A program made the position numbers and the translations under genes. A DNA stretch of 39,890 nt. It comes from DASZIT01 sp052143315 (GTDB lineage: Bacteria; Actinomycetota; Acidimicrobiia; Acidimicrobiales; RAAP-2). Under the pieces are notes generated by a model. That model made no database searches, had not been told where the DNA came from, and worked only from the letters and a program-made list of their open reading frames with translations. The stretch spans positions 1-39,890 of the forward strand of contig JBKQTE010000026.1 of the NCBI GenBank assembly GCA_052143315.1. Reading direction: 5' to 3'. Within the stretch, counting starts at the first letter, position 1; each line of letters begins with the position of its first letter. Of this stretch, positions 7,764-16,664 are shown in pieces.

Positions 7764-8401
7764 TCAGGCCCCTGGTGGAGCAGCGACGAGGCCAACAAAG
7801 TCATACCCACCCGTAGCCAGTGCAGACCCATCGAATGGCGCATCCCCGTAGGCAAAGATGCCTCCGGCAGAGTTGGGTAGCCAGTATCCCTGGCCTGTCC
7901 ACGATCGTGTGATCCCGACAAACGGGGCTCCGTAGTTGCCGCCACCCGCCGATCCATAGAAGCCGGCGTCCCCGTAGGCGAAGACACCCCCGTCGGCAGC
8001 CACGAGCCAGTAGCCGCCCCCGTCAGGCGCTGCGGCCATCCCACGATCGGCGGATTGAGGTGAAGCGAGCCGGCCGAACCGTAGGAGCCGGCATCTCCGT
8101 AGGCGAAGACACCCCCGTCGGCAGCCGCGAGCCAGTAGCCGCCCCCGTCAGGCGCTGCGGCCATCCCCACGATCGGCTGATTGAGGTGAAGGCTGCCCGC
8201 CGAGCCGTAGAAGCCGGCGTCCCCGTACGCGAAAACGCCACCGTCGGCAGCAACCTCCCAGTAGCCGCCGCTTGGAGGAGGGGTGTCTGACGACGGACTC
8301 TCTGAAGTGCCGCCCGCCGGTGACATCACGAACAACAAGGCTGCCATCACCGTCACCAGTGCCGTGGGCCACATCCATATGCCTGATCTCGATGTCCTCA
8401 T
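7764..8401 (-). pseudogene. Secreted 42-residue-repeat protein, frameshifted
   Basis: From ATG 8401 the product has a signal-like segment (MWPTALVTVMAALLFVMSPAGG), a Ser/Pro linker, then repeats of the type GGYWEVAADGGVFAYGDAGF-YGSAG-SLHLNQPIVG-MAAAPDG. At 8040-8042 a C-run that is four bases long in the neighbouring repeat (8165-8168) has three, shifting the frame; the expected sequence continues in another frame from 8039 to the stop at 7764. With one base restored the protein is about 212 residues. Repeats of this kind are abundant in secreted and cell-wall proteins of Acidimicrobiia and related actinobacteria and probably form a beta-propeller. It is a recent pseudogene or a sequencing error in a homopolymer. 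Confidence 0.8.
7905..8260 (-). repeat. 126-bp tandem coding repeats
   Basis: Matching points of the repeat lie at 7992, 8117 and 8243, giving periods of 126 bp and 125 bp; the short one contains the single-base deletion. Nucleotide identity between adjacent units is high (long stretches such as the segment around GTCGGCAGCC and CAGTAGCCGCC are shared). This suggests recent duplication, and such repeats are prone to slippage. Edges are approximate because the outer units diverge. Confidence 0.7.
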
Positions 8402-8740
8402 TCCGGTGATGTTCTGGTGCGCTTGGTTTGGGAGAATGTGCCCACAAACCCACAGTACGGGCCCCTGCCCCTGAACACCGGTTACGCACAGATGAATTCC
8501 AGGTTGATCCGGTCGAGCGCTCACTATCACGAGCGCCACACCGGACTCAGATCCGGAGCGCCGCATCACCTCGATTGCCTATGTGGCGCCCAACCGTTCG
8601 GGGCATCCAGGCGGCACGACCGAAGCGCCCTGGGATCGATTCATGGCTCTACCGCCGGAACGCCCATCTTGCGGCACGGGATGCTCATCTTGCGGCCCGA
8701 TTGCCGGTGCGGTGCAGTTGATCGCTGGACGCCTACCGGG
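8402..8740. other. 339-bp gap between the repeat-protein and acs genes
   Basis: This lies upstream of the minus-strand repeat protein and downstream of acs. It contains a short direct repeat, CATCTTGCGGC at 8665-8675 and 8686-8696 (period 21). No gene, terminator with a T-run, or RNA could be supported. Confidence 0.4.
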
Positions 8741-10741
8741 TTACGCCTCGTCGTCGGAGCCGCCCGAGGCCTGCATCTTGTCGTCGATCATGTCGACGAC
8801 GGTCGGGTCCATCAGGGTGGTGACGTCGCCCAGTTGGCGATGCTCGGCCACGTCTCGCAGGAGCCGCCGCATGATCTTGCCGCTCCGGGTCTTCGGCAGC
8901 TCGGGGGTGAGGAGGATCTGGCGGGGCTTGGCGATCGGCCCGATCATGGCGGCCACGGTCTCCCGCAACTCGATGACCAGGGCCTCGCCCCCCTCCTTGG
9001 TGTCGATCACGTCGCCCTTGATGGTGACGAACGCCACGATCCCCTGTCCGGTGGTCGGGTCGGTGGCACCCACCACGGCCGCCTCCGCCACCCGGTGGTG
9101 GCTCACCAGGGCATGCTCGATCTCGGTGGTGGAGATGCGGTGGCCCGAGATGTTCATGACGTCGTCGACCCGGCCCAGGAGCCAGAGGTCGCCGTCCTCG
9201 TCCTTTTTGGCGCCGTCGCCGGCGAAGTACCGCCCCGGGAACCGTGACCAGTAGGTCTCCCGGTAGCGCTCCGGGTCCCGCCAGATGCCCCGCAGCATTC
9301 CGGGCCACGGCCGGTCGATGACCAGGTAGCCTCCCTCCCCGTTGCCCACCGGGTTGCCATCGTTGTCGACCACGTCGACGTCGATCCCCGGAAGGGCGGC
9401 CATGGCCGCCCCCGGCTTGGTCGAGGTGATCCCCGGCAGCGGGGCGATGAGGATGCCACCCGTCTCGGTCTGCCACCAGGTGTCCACGATGGGACAGCGA
9501 TCCCGGCCGACGTATCGGCGATACCACATCCACGCCTCCGGGTTGATGGGCTCGCCCACCGAGCCCAGCAGGCGCAGGCTGGTCAGGTCGTGGGCCTCGG
9601 GGAGATCCTCCCCCCACTTCATCAGCGTACGGATGGTGGTCGGAGCGGTATAGAGGATCGAGACCTTGTACTCCTCGATGATCCTCCACCAGCGGTCCCG
9701 ACCGCCGGCGTCGGGGGTGCCCTCGAACATGACTGAGGTGGTGCCGTTGGCCAGCGGGCCGTAGACGATGTAGCTGTGGCCGGTCACCCATCCGATGTCG
9801 GCCGCCGTCCAGTAGACGTCCTCCTCCGGTTTGACGTCGAAGACCAGGCGCTGGGTCGCCGAGGTGTGGACCAGGTAGCCGCCGGTGGTGTGGAGGATGC
9901 CCTTGGGCTTGGCGGTGGTGCCACTGGTGTACATGATGTACAGCGGCTGCTCGGCGTCGAACGCCTCGGCGGCATGGGTGGCACGCTGGCGGTCGACCAG
10001 GTCGTGCCACCAGACGTCGCGACCGTCCTGCCAGTCGACGTCCTGGCCCGTGCGGCGCACCACCAGCACGGAGCGGACGTCCGGGCACTGGAGCAGCGCC
10101 TCGTCCACCTGGGGCTTCAGCGCCGACGCCGACCCCCGCCGGTAGCCGCCGTCAGCGGTGATGACCACCCGGGCATCGGCGTCGAGCGTGCGGGCCGCCA
10201 TCGCCTCGGCTGAAAAGCCCCCGAACACCACAGAGTGGGGGGCGCCCAACCGGGCACATGCCAGCATGGCCACCACCGCCTCGGGGATCATCGGCAGGTA
10301 GATCATCACCCGGTCCCCGGCCTCGACCCCCAGCTCGACCAGCGCATTGGCCGCCTGGCACACCATCCTCTGCAGGTCGGCGTAGGTGATGGTTCGGGTG
10401 TCGCCCTCCGGCTCGCCCACCCAGTGGAAGGCCACCCGTTCACCGATGCCGGCCTCCACGTGCCGATCCACGCAGTTGTAGGCAGCGTTCAGGCGGCCGC
10501 CCACGAACCACTTGGCGAACGGGGCGTCGTCCCAGTCGAGTACTCGGTCCCACGGTCGCTCCCAGGTCAGTCTGCCGGCCTGCTCGGCCCACCAGGCTTC
10601 GGGATCGGCGGCGGCCTCCTCGTAGATCCCCGGCTGGGCGTTGGCCCGCCGGGCGAACTCCGCGGGTGGGTCGAACCGGCGTGTCTCGTGGAGGAGGGCG
10701 GAGAGCGCCTCGTCGCCCCCGGGTGCAGTGTCGCTCATCAT
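8741..10741 (-). CDS. acs: Acetyl-CoA synthetase (AMP-forming)
   Basis: This enzyme activates acetate to acetyl-AMP and then acetyl-CoA in the cytoplasm. The 666-residue length is normal. Motifs seen are the P-loop YTSGTTAKPKG, the acyl-adenylate motif DTWWQTETGG, the hinge region GRVDDVMNISGHRI, and near the C-terminus PKTRSGKIMRR, whose Lys is the residue acetylated by Pat-type enzymes in known Acs proteins. The Trp in WWQTE limits the pocket to acetate-sized acyl groups. Two adjacent ATGs (10741 and 10738) follow GGAAGGG; either could be used. It stands alone, 208 bp downstream of the DUF5719-like gene, so it probably has its own promoter in 10742-10949. Confidence 0.96.
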   Translation of the reverse strand: MMSDTAPGGDEALSALLHETRRFDPPAEFARRANAQPGIYEEAAADPEAWWAEQAGRLTWERPWDRVLDWDDAPFAKWFVGGRLNAAYNCVDRHVEAGIGERVAFHWVGEPEGDTRTITYADLQRMVCQAANALVELGVEAGDRVMIYLPMIPEAVVAMLACARLGAPHSVVFGGFSAEAMAARTLDADARVVITADGGYRRGSASALKPQVDEALLQCPDVRSVLVVRRTGQDVDWQDGRDVWWHDLVDRQRATHAAEAFDAEQPLYIMYTSGTTAKPKGILHTTGGYLVHTSATQRLVFDVKPEEDVYWTAADIGWVTGHSYIVYGPLANGTTSVMFEGTPDAGGRDRWWRIIEEYKVSILYTAPTTIRTLMKWGEDLPEAHDLTSLRLLGSVGEPINPEAWMWYRRYVGRDRCPIVDTWWQTETGGILIAPLPGITSTKPGAAMAALPGIDVDVVDNDGNPVGNGEGGYLVIDRPWPGMLRGIWRDPERYRETYWSRFPGRYFAGDGAKKDEDGDLWLLGRVDDVMNISGHRISTTEIEHALVSHHRVAEAAVVGATDPTTGQGIVAFVTIKGDVIDTKEGGEALVIELRETVAAMIGPIAKPRQILLTPELPKTRSGKIMRRLLRDVAEHRQLGDVTTLMDPTVVDMIDDKMQASGGSDDEA

Positions 10742-10949
10742 GCGTCCCTTCCGTCTCTCCCCGAGACCCCCATCAGGCGATCACGACTGCGACCGGCGAA
10801 CCGCGCTGGGAGCCGGCGACAGCAGGGGGATCACCACCTTCCGAAAGGTCTCGTCTACCACACCCCCGATGGGGGCGTACCAGGCGCCGGACGCGGCCAC
10901 GCCCCTTCCGGCGGGAGGGCGGGCTCGGGCGGTGTCGGGCTCCGGCCGG

Positions 10950-12449
10950 TCAGGGCCAGAACGGCATGCCGGCCGAGGAGACCACCCCGGGGGCGCCGGT
11001 CGGGCCCGAGTCCTCCTCGACGACCACCGGCCGGCTCGAGTCGATGTCGAAGGGCCGGAGCCCCCCGACCACCTTGGGCCCGAGGACCGTCATCGAACCG
11101 GGCGGCACCACCAAGGTGACCACCGCGGCGCCGGTCCCGGCCGCCGTGACGACGACGCGCGACGGCGTGCTCCCGGGGTTGGCGACCCCCAGGCTGTCCA
11201 CCGTGGCACCGGCCGTCCCCGGGGCGTTCTGGACGCCGGGGGGCGGGACCAGCCAGTGGGTGGCCGTCGTGGTGGTCCCCGGTTCGGCGCCCCAGACCGG
11301 GGTGGCCGAGCCCGGAGCCGCCTGCACCGACCGGCTCACCACGATGTCCCCGGTGGCCTGGACGTTCACCGAGTACGGGGTCTGGACCGGGAGCCGTCCC
11401 GACCCCGAAGCCACGAAGGTGGTGACGGACTGGGCCGGGACGCTGACTTGGAATGGGGCCACCCTGGCCATGGGGAGGCCGATGTCGAAGGTGGCCGTCA
11501 CCGCGCTCGCCCCGGGATTGGCCAGGTGGAAGGTGACGGTCCCCTGGGTGGTGTCGGTGGTCTGGGCGAAGTGCCACGAGCTCGAGAGGGCCGGCGAGCC
11601 GAGGCGCAACGACACCCCGCCGGTCGACCCCGACGACCACTGCTGGAGCTCGTCCGCCACCACCGAACCGGACTGGGCCGACAGCACGGTGCCGATCTCG
11701 CCCTGGCCCTGGACGAAGTCGCCGATGTTCTCGCTGACCACCTGGCCGGCGGGGATCTCGAGCCCCTGGTACGTCGAGGGGGCCACCACCCCACCAGGGG
11801 TCACGAAGGACAGGTTGACCACCGCGTCGGTGGCGCTGGGATTGAACAGGTCGAGGGTCAGCACGTTGCCGGCGGCCGTCGAGCCTCCGGCGAAGTACCA
11901 CGACCCCGATGTCTGCGAGGCGCACGGCGCCGTGCTCCACCCGTTCGCCCCGGACGCCACCTGGTTGACCGCCACCCCGCCGCCGTCGAAGGCGAACGAC
12001 GTGGCCAGGTCCCCAGCCGGCAGCCCGGCACCGGGGTTGACGGCCGCCGACCCCCCGGCCGGGACCACGATCTCCCGGTGGCTGGGGGCGCCCGGCGTCC
12101 CCTGGCTGGCCGAGCCGCCGGCGGTCCCCGGGGCCACCCAGGTGGTCATGGACCCGTCGACGGCCGCCGGCGTCGTGTTGGTCAGGTAGATAGTCGTCCC
12201 GGCCAGACCGTCGGCTCCGGCCGCCCCGCCGGTGCAGAAGGCGGAGGACGAGTAGGCGCCGGTGGGGGCGATGGGCACCCCATCGAGCGGGCCCACCGCG
12301 GTGGGGGCGGCCGGAGCGGTCACCACCGCGTCTGCCACCGCCGGACCGGCGATCGCCGCCAGCACCACCACGACGGCGGCCAGCCGACCCGGCACCGACC
12401 CGCCCGGGCGGCGCAGGTGACGGGCTTGGCTGGTCATGGACTCGGTCAT
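10950..12449 (-). CDS. Exported DUF5719-like protein coupled to GT2 glycosyltransferase
   Basis: ATG 12449 overlaps the stop of the upstream glycosyltransferase gene by 4 nt (ATGA). A second ATG at 12437 is possible; the frame running further upstream is a shadow. The 499-residue product starts with a basic region and a hydrophobic segment (RLAAVVVVLAAIAGPAVADA), a signal peptide or anchor, then a Gly/Ser/Thr/Val-rich body of repeated beta-sandwich-like units ('LDLFNPSATDAVVNLSFVTPGG', 'FHLANPGASAVTATFDIG', 'LGVANPGSTPSRVVVTAAG'). This resembles actinobacterial DUF5719 proteins, which commonly follow a large GT2 gene. Role unknown; coupling suggests it works outside the cell with the glycosyltransferase product. 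The family name is from memory. Confidence 0.8.
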   Translation of the reverse strand: MTESMTSQARHLRRPGGSVPGRLAAVVVVLAAIAGPAVADAVVTAPAAPTAVGPLDGVPIAPTGAYSSSAFCTGGAAGADGLAGTTIYLTNTTPAAVDGSMTTWVAPGTAGGSASQGTPGAPSHREIVVPAGGSAAVNPGAGLPAGDLATSFAFDGGGVAVNQVASGANGWSTAPCASQTSGSWYFAGGSTAAGNVLTLDLFNPSATDAVVNLSFVTPGGVVAPSTYQGLEIPAGQVVSENIGDFVQGQGEIGTVLSAQSGSVVADELQQWSSGSTGGVSLRLGSPALSSSWHFAQTTDTTQGTVTFHLANPGASAVTATFDIGLPMARVAPFQVSVPAQSVTTFVASGSGRLPVQTPYSVNVQATGDIVVSRSVQAAPGSATPVWGAEPGTTTTATHWLVPPPGVQNAPGTAGATVDSLGVANPGSTPSRVVVTAAGTGAAVVTLVVPPGSMTVLGPKVVGGLRPFDIDSSRPVVVEEDSGPTGAPGVVSSAGMPFWP

Positions 12450-15400
12450 CTGCCCACCTCGTCGACCCCGGTGAGCTCGCCGGTGGGCTCGTTGGACAGG
12501 CCGGGGATGGTGTCCGGCTCCGACCGGCGTCGGCGCCAACGCCGCACCGCCGCACGGATCCACGGCCGGACCACGCCCCGTCGCTCGACCAGGGCCCTCG
12601 CCAGCACGATCCACAGGAGTACCTGCAGCCCCACTCCCACCGGGCCCCACGGCCCGCCTTCGAAGCGGAGCGTGGCCACCCCGGCGGTGCCCACCCGGTA
12701 CTGGGCGGCCCACCCGAACGACGGCGACCGTGGGTAGGAGGCCCCGGACGGGCCCACCAGGTGCCACCGGCCGGCCGGCGCCAGGGCAGCGAACGTGGTG
12801 CCCTTCGGTACCGCTCCCCGATAGAAGGTGGCCGCCGCCGGTCCGGGCAGGACGGGGACCGCCCCGGGGACCACGCGGGCGCCGGGCGACGTGGCCGTGG
12901 CCGGCAGGGTCCCAGACGCGGTGGCGGGGATGGCGGCGGCGGCCACCGCCGCCGCCGACGGGCCGGTCACCGCCGAGCGCTCCGGGAGCCAGTCGCTGTT
13001 GGCATAGACGGTGATCCCGGTCTCGGTGAGCACCGGCTGCAGGTCGAGCTGGCGCTGCAGCGCCGTGGGCAGGTCGGCCGGCAGGGGGTACTGGGCCGGG
13101 TTCTGGACCTGGGGGATCACCGGGGCGATGGCGGTCACCGCCACCACGTAGCGGACGCCGGCCGGCGCCAGCATGGCGCCCAGGCGGTCGGTGCGCCCCT
13201 GTCGTGCCTGGTCCACCGCCGAGGCCAGCTGCGACGCCGGACCGGGCGAGGCGGCGTTCCACAGCCAGGCGGCGTCCGGGGCGCCGTCCTCGGAAGTGGC
13301 GTAGGCCAGGCCGTCGCCGGCGCTCCACGACCCTTGGTTGAGGGAGCGGGGGTCGCCGAGCCACAGCACCCGGAACGCACCGGCCGACGTCTGCCGGTGC
13401 ATCCAGGCCAGCGTCTGGGCGAAGTCGTTCTGGGGGGTCTCCCATCGGCCCGGGATGACCGATACCAGGGTGGGAAGGGTGCCCACCACCACCGCGGCGG
13501 CGGCCATCACCGTGACCATCTGCCGCCATCCGAAGGTGGCGGTCCGCAGGTCCTCCTCGAAGGCGGCGATACCCAGCCCGATGGCCATGGCGACGGCCAC
13601 CGCCGCTGGGCCGAGCAGCACCAGCGGGTCGATGGCGACGCTGCCGGCCCACCCCCGCCCGACCGCCCACGCCACCAGCCAGAAGAAGAGGGCGACGGTC
13701 CAGCACCGCCCCGCCCACCGGAACCGGTCACCTCGCGCCAGAAGCAGGGGCAGCAGCGCCGCCCCGGCGAACGCCCAGGTCAGAGGGGAGTCGCCGATGG
13801 GCCCCACCGAGAAGCGCAGCAGGGTGCCCCACGACGCCGCCTCCCAGGTCGGGGCGGCGACACCGAAGACCGAAACGGCGCTGCGGCCGGCGAGGACCAC
13901 GCCGACCAGCCACGGCAGGCACAGGACCCCGGCGACCACGGTGGCCCCGAGGGCCAGCCAGAGTGCCCAGGTGGCCTGGCGCCACCCTCCCACGATGCAC
14001 GAGGAGGCGGTCACGGCCACGCCGGCCACCACCACCACCACTGCGGCGGCCGGTACGAAGGCGACCAGCAGCGCCTCGAGCGTGCCCAGCAGCAGGCAAG
14101 CGCGGAGGGCGCGGTGACCGGACAACCACCGGCGACTGGTGGGGGACGACCCCCGGCCCGGTGTGGCGTCGGCGGCACCGGCCTTCCGTTTCGGGCGGCG
14201 CCAACGGGCGGCGGCGGCACCGCCCGACGGGGCATACGGCGGGATGCCGGCGAAGCGGAAGAGGTGGCCGAGCACCCAGGGGGCGCCGCCGTAGACGGCC
14301 AGGGCACCCAGCCTCCCGAGCGCCAACGCGTCGTAGGGCAGCGGGACGGCCAGGTAGACGATGCCGGCCACCAGCGAGGCCCGCTGGGACCCGAAGGGGC
14401 GGACCAGCCGGACCACGCCCCACGCTCCCAACGGGATGCAGGCGAGGATCAGCACTTTCTGGGTCAGCCCCATCGCCCCGAGGAGCACCGTCCCCACCAC
14501 GCCGGCCACCGCCAACGCCGGGGTGGCCGGGGCGGTGGAGCCCACCCCCGACGGGTGCCAACCGGTGGCGAACTGGGCGAAGGTGGCGCTCCAGCCAGGG
14601 AAGGGCACGAACTGCCCGATCGACGGGAACGCCCCGGTCAGCAGGCCCCGGGTGCCGATCACCACCAGCAGGGCGGCCACGATCCACAACTCTGCCCGGA
14701 CCCGGCCGCTGACCCTCCCCCGGTCGGAGAGCACGACCGCTCCTTCGCCCGTGGCCGGATTGCGAGGTGACGGCTCGGAGAGAGCGTCGCCCGGCCGACC
14801 GCCCCCATCCGGTTCGTCGATCGGCCCGTCGAGGACCGGCTCGAGCCCCATGGCCGTGGCCATCGCCTCGGCGGACTCGAGCTCGTCAGCGTGGGCACCG
14901 TGGAACCCGTGCTGGAACACCCGCCGGGCGTACGAGGACATGCGGGCGCTGCCCCCCAGCTGGAGCGTCCGGATCTCCCGGTCGCTCAACCGGCGGGTGG
15001 CCTGCACCTCCTTGCGCAGCCGGCGGGTGGTGCCCAGCCGGGCGAGGTTCCACCCCCAGGCGTGGGCCACGGCCCGGGCCCGGGCCGGGTTGCCGGCCAC
15101 CAGGGCCACCACGTACTCCCCAATGTTCAGGACGATGATCTGGGGGACCACCCGGAGCCGGTTGAACGTCCCGTAGCACTTGAGCACGGCCAGCAGCTCG
15201 TGCCGGCGCTGGAGGGCCTGGAGGGTCACCGGGCGGTGCCCGGGGGCGTCGTCTCCACCCAGCAGGGCCGGGTCCAACACCCGGCCGCCGCCGGCCAGCT
15301 CCTCACGGTGACGGGCCCGGGCGGCAGGGGCGACCACGATGCGTGCCCCGGCGACCTGGGCGCGCCAGCACAGGTCGAGGTCCTCGCCCATGACCACAAT

Positions 15401-15961
15401 GGCCGGATCGAAGCCGCCGAGCTCCTCGAACAGGTCGGCACGGATCAGGGTGCACCCGCCGGGGGCCACGAACACGTCCCGCACGGCGTCATGCTGGCCG
15501 TGGTCGATCTCGAGCGGCTGCACCCGGTCCACCACCGAGCCCGCCTTGTCCACCGTCATCCCTACGTGCACCAGGCGATCGGGGTCTTCCCACTCCACCA
15601 CCTTCGGCGAGACGATCCCGGCGTTCGACCGGAACGCCTCCTCCACCATGAGGTGCACGGCATCGGCGTACGGGGCCACATCGTCGTGGCAGAAGAGGAA
15701 GTAGGCCGCCCCGTCGACCATCGACCGCACCTCGTCCGAGACCGCCCCGTACCCCAGAGCCTGCTCGAACCGGCGGACGTAGGCGGTGGGCAGCACCGCC
15801 GCCACCCGGGCGGTCAGGTCCTCGCCACTGGCATTGTCGAGGACGAGCACCGACAGCTCCGCATAGTCCTGGGATCCGAGCGAGGCCAGCGTCTCCTCGA
15901 ACCACGGACCGGGATCGTGGGCGACGACGACGGCGACAACCGGCGGGGCCAGTGTTTCCAT
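12446..15961 (-). CDS. Large membrane GT2 family glycosyltransferase
   Basis: The 1171-residue protein has two parts. Residues of about 7-260 form a GT2 (GT-A) catalytic domain: VVAVVVAHDPGPW, the nucleotide-binding LVLDNASGEDL (39-49), a DXD-like CHDDVAP (Asp 93-94) and the acceptor motif GEDLDLCWR (Glu-Asp 193-194). From about residue 420 there are many hydrophobic spans, as in GT-C-like or polymerase-like membrane domains, then a large non-membrane segment (about 850-1090), a final span near 1120 (VGLQVLLWIVLARAL) and a basic tail. It probably moves sugars to a lipid-linked or exported acceptor at the membrane. Donor and acceptor are not deducible. ATG 15961 lacks a strong ribosome site. 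The DUF5719-like gene is translationally coupled downstream. Confidence 0.88.
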   Translation of the reverse strand: METLAPPVVAVVVAHDPGPWFEETLASLGSQDYAELSVLVLDNASGEDLTARVAAVLPTAYVRRFEQALGYGAVSDEVRSMVDGAAYFLFCHDDVAPYADAVHLMVEEAFRSNAGIVSPKVVEWEDPDRLVHVGMTVDKAGSVVDRVQPLEIDHGQHDAVRDVFVAPGGCTLIRADLFEELGGFDPAIVVMGEDLDLCWRAQVAGARIVVAPAARARHREELAGGGRVLDPALLGGDDAPGHRPVTLQALQRRHELLAVLKCYGTFNRLRVVPQIIVLNIGEYVVALVAGNPARARAVAHAWGWNLARLGTTRRLRKEVQATRRLSDREIRTLQLGGSARMSSYARRVFQHGFHGAHADELESAEAMATAMGLEPVLDGPIDEPDGGGRPGDALSEPSPRNPATGEGAVVLSDRGRVSGRVRAELWIVAALLVVIGTRGLLTGAFPSIGQFVPFPGWSATFAQFATGWHPSGVGSTAPATPALAVAGVVGTVLLGAMGLTQKVLILACIPLGAWGVVRLVRPFGSQRASLVAGIVYLAVPLPYDALALGRLGALAVYGGAPWVLGHLFRFAGIPPYAPSGGAAAARWRRPKRKAGAADATPGRGSSPTSRRWLSGHRALRACLLLGTLEALLVAFVPAAAVVVVVAGVAVTASSCIVGGWRQATWALWLALGATVVAGVLCLPWLVGVVLAGRSAVSVFGVAAPTWEAASWGTLLRFSVGPIGDSPLTWAFAGAALLPLLLARGDRFRWAGRCWTVALFFWLVAWAVGRGWAGSVAIDPLVLLGPAAVAVAMAIGLGIAAFEEDLRTATFGWRQMVTVMAAAAVVVGTLPTLVSVIPGRWETPQNDFAQTLAWMHRQTSAGAFRVLWLGDPRSLNQGSWSAGDGLAYATSEDGAPDAAWLWNAASPGPASQLASAVDQARQGRTDRLGAMLAPAGVRYVVAVTAIAPVIPQVQNPAQYPLPADLPTALQRQLDLQPVLTETGITVYANSDWLPERSAVTGPSAAAVAAAAIPATASGTLPATATSPGARVVPGAVPVLPGPAAATFYRGAVPKGTTFAALAPAGRWHLVGPSGASYPRSPSFGWAAQYRVGTAGVATLRFEGGPWGPVGVGLQVLLWIVLARALVERRGVVRPWIRAAVRRWRRRRSEPDTIPGLSNEPTGELTGVDEVGR

Positions 15962-16056
15962 CAGGCCAAGAGGCTACCGGCAGCGCGACCCCGAGGTGGG
16001 AACCTCCAGGTCAGCGAAGCTTCTCGCCGGCCCGGCGAAAAGGTCGCCCAAGGTGC

Positions 16057-16085
16057 TTGCAACTGTTTATCACGACGTATACACT
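16057..16085 (+). promoter_or_regulatory. Sigma-70-type promoter for the helical protein gene
   Basis: TTGCAA (16057-16062) and TACACT (16080-16085) are 17 bp apart in an AT-rich patch that stands out from the surrounding very GC-rich DNA. The predicted start site is near 16092, giving a leader of about 80 nt before the ribosome site AGGGAG and ATG 16171. Hexamers match the vegetative consensus in most positions. Prediction from sequence only. Confidence 0.5.
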
Positions 16086-16170
16086 TGTATCTATCAGCAT
16101 CCGGCAGCCGAGCCGGTTCCAGGCCCAGGCGGCGCACAGACTGTCCGCCGATCATCGCAGGGAGACGAGA

Positions 16171-16566
16171 ATGCCAGACATCAAGATCCCGGACATCACC
16201 ACCGACTTCACCAAGGCGGCCCACGACCTGGCCGACGTGGCCAAGGACGCCACCTACGTGGTCATCGGGGCCGGCGTGCTCGGGTACCAGAAGGCCCAGG
16301 TACAACGGCACGAGCTCCGCAAGCGCCTCAGCGAGCCCAGGACCACCTTCGAGGGTCGGTTGCAGGGTGCCCGTTCGGACCTGGGCGACGCCGTCCACAC
16401 CGTGGACGCCAAGGTCGAGGACCTCATCGCCCGGATCGAGGCGGCCTTCGTGCCGCTCGAGGACCGGCTGCCCGGCCAGGCACGTGACGTGGCCAAGCAG
16501 GTGCGCGTCCAGGCCAGAGAGGCCCGCACCCAGGTCCGCAACCGGATCCTGACCGCCGCCGGCTGA
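16171..16566 (+). CDS. Small helical protein, HBHA/phasin-like, unknown function
   Basis: ATG 16171 follows AGGGAG at 6-7 nt, a strong start. The 131-residue protein begins MPDIKIPDITTDFTKAAHDL, has a short hydrophobic patch (ATYVVIGAGVLGYQKAQV, about 29-46), and then a long charged helical region rich in Ala, Arg, Glu and Asp (LIARIEAAFVPLEDRLPGQA, VRVQAREARTQVRNRI). This pattern resembles the coiled-coil part of mycobacterial HBHA or phasin-type granule proteins, but I cannot assign it. It is the only plus-strand gene between two minus-strand glycosylation operons and has its own promoter, suggesting steady expression. Three hairpins follow its stop. Confidence 0.75.
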   Translation: MPDIKIPDITTDFTKAAHDLADVAKDATYVVIGAGVLGYQKAQVQRHELRKRLSEPRTTFEGRLQGARSDLGDAVHTVDAKVEDLIARIEAAFVPLEDRLPGQARDVAKQVRVQAREARTQVRNRILTAAG

Positions 16567-16577
16567 CCTCGCCATCT

Positions 16578-16602
16578 CGACGACGGTCCCCCTCCGTCGT
16601 CG
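16578..16602. terminator. Hairpin 1 of three between convergent genes
   Basis: CGACGACGG (16578-16586) pairs perfectly with CCGTCGTCG (16594-16602) around a 7-nt C-rich loop. It begins 12 nt after the stop of the helical protein gene. There is no T-run, which is common for actinobacterial terminators. Confidence 0.6.
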
Positions 16603-16634
16603 GAGCGACCTGGCCCATCGGGCACAGGTCGAGA

Positions 16635-16659
16635 CGGACCGGTCCCCCCCTCCGGTCCG
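16635..16659. terminator. Hairpin 2 of three between convergent genes
   Basis: CGGACCGG (16635-16642) pairs perfectly with CCGGTCCG (16652-16659) around a 9-nt C-rich loop. It has the same design as hairpin 1: a T-C(n)-T loop and a GC stem without T-run. Confidence 0.55.
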
Positions 16660-16664
16660 GCTAG

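Noticed and set aside
8665..8696. CRISPR-like repeat
   Set aside because: Only two copies of an 11-bp word with a 10-bp gap; no array.
10641..12737. Plus-strand frames of 507 and 698 codons
   Set aside because: Opposite the DUF5719-like gene, which has a signal peptide, coupling to its neighbour and a consistent beta-rich pattern; the plus-strand products have none.
12761..14770. 669-codon plus-strand frame
   Set aside because: Antisense to the GT2 glycosyltransferase gene; Gly/Arg/Gln/His-rich composition typical of high-GC shadows.
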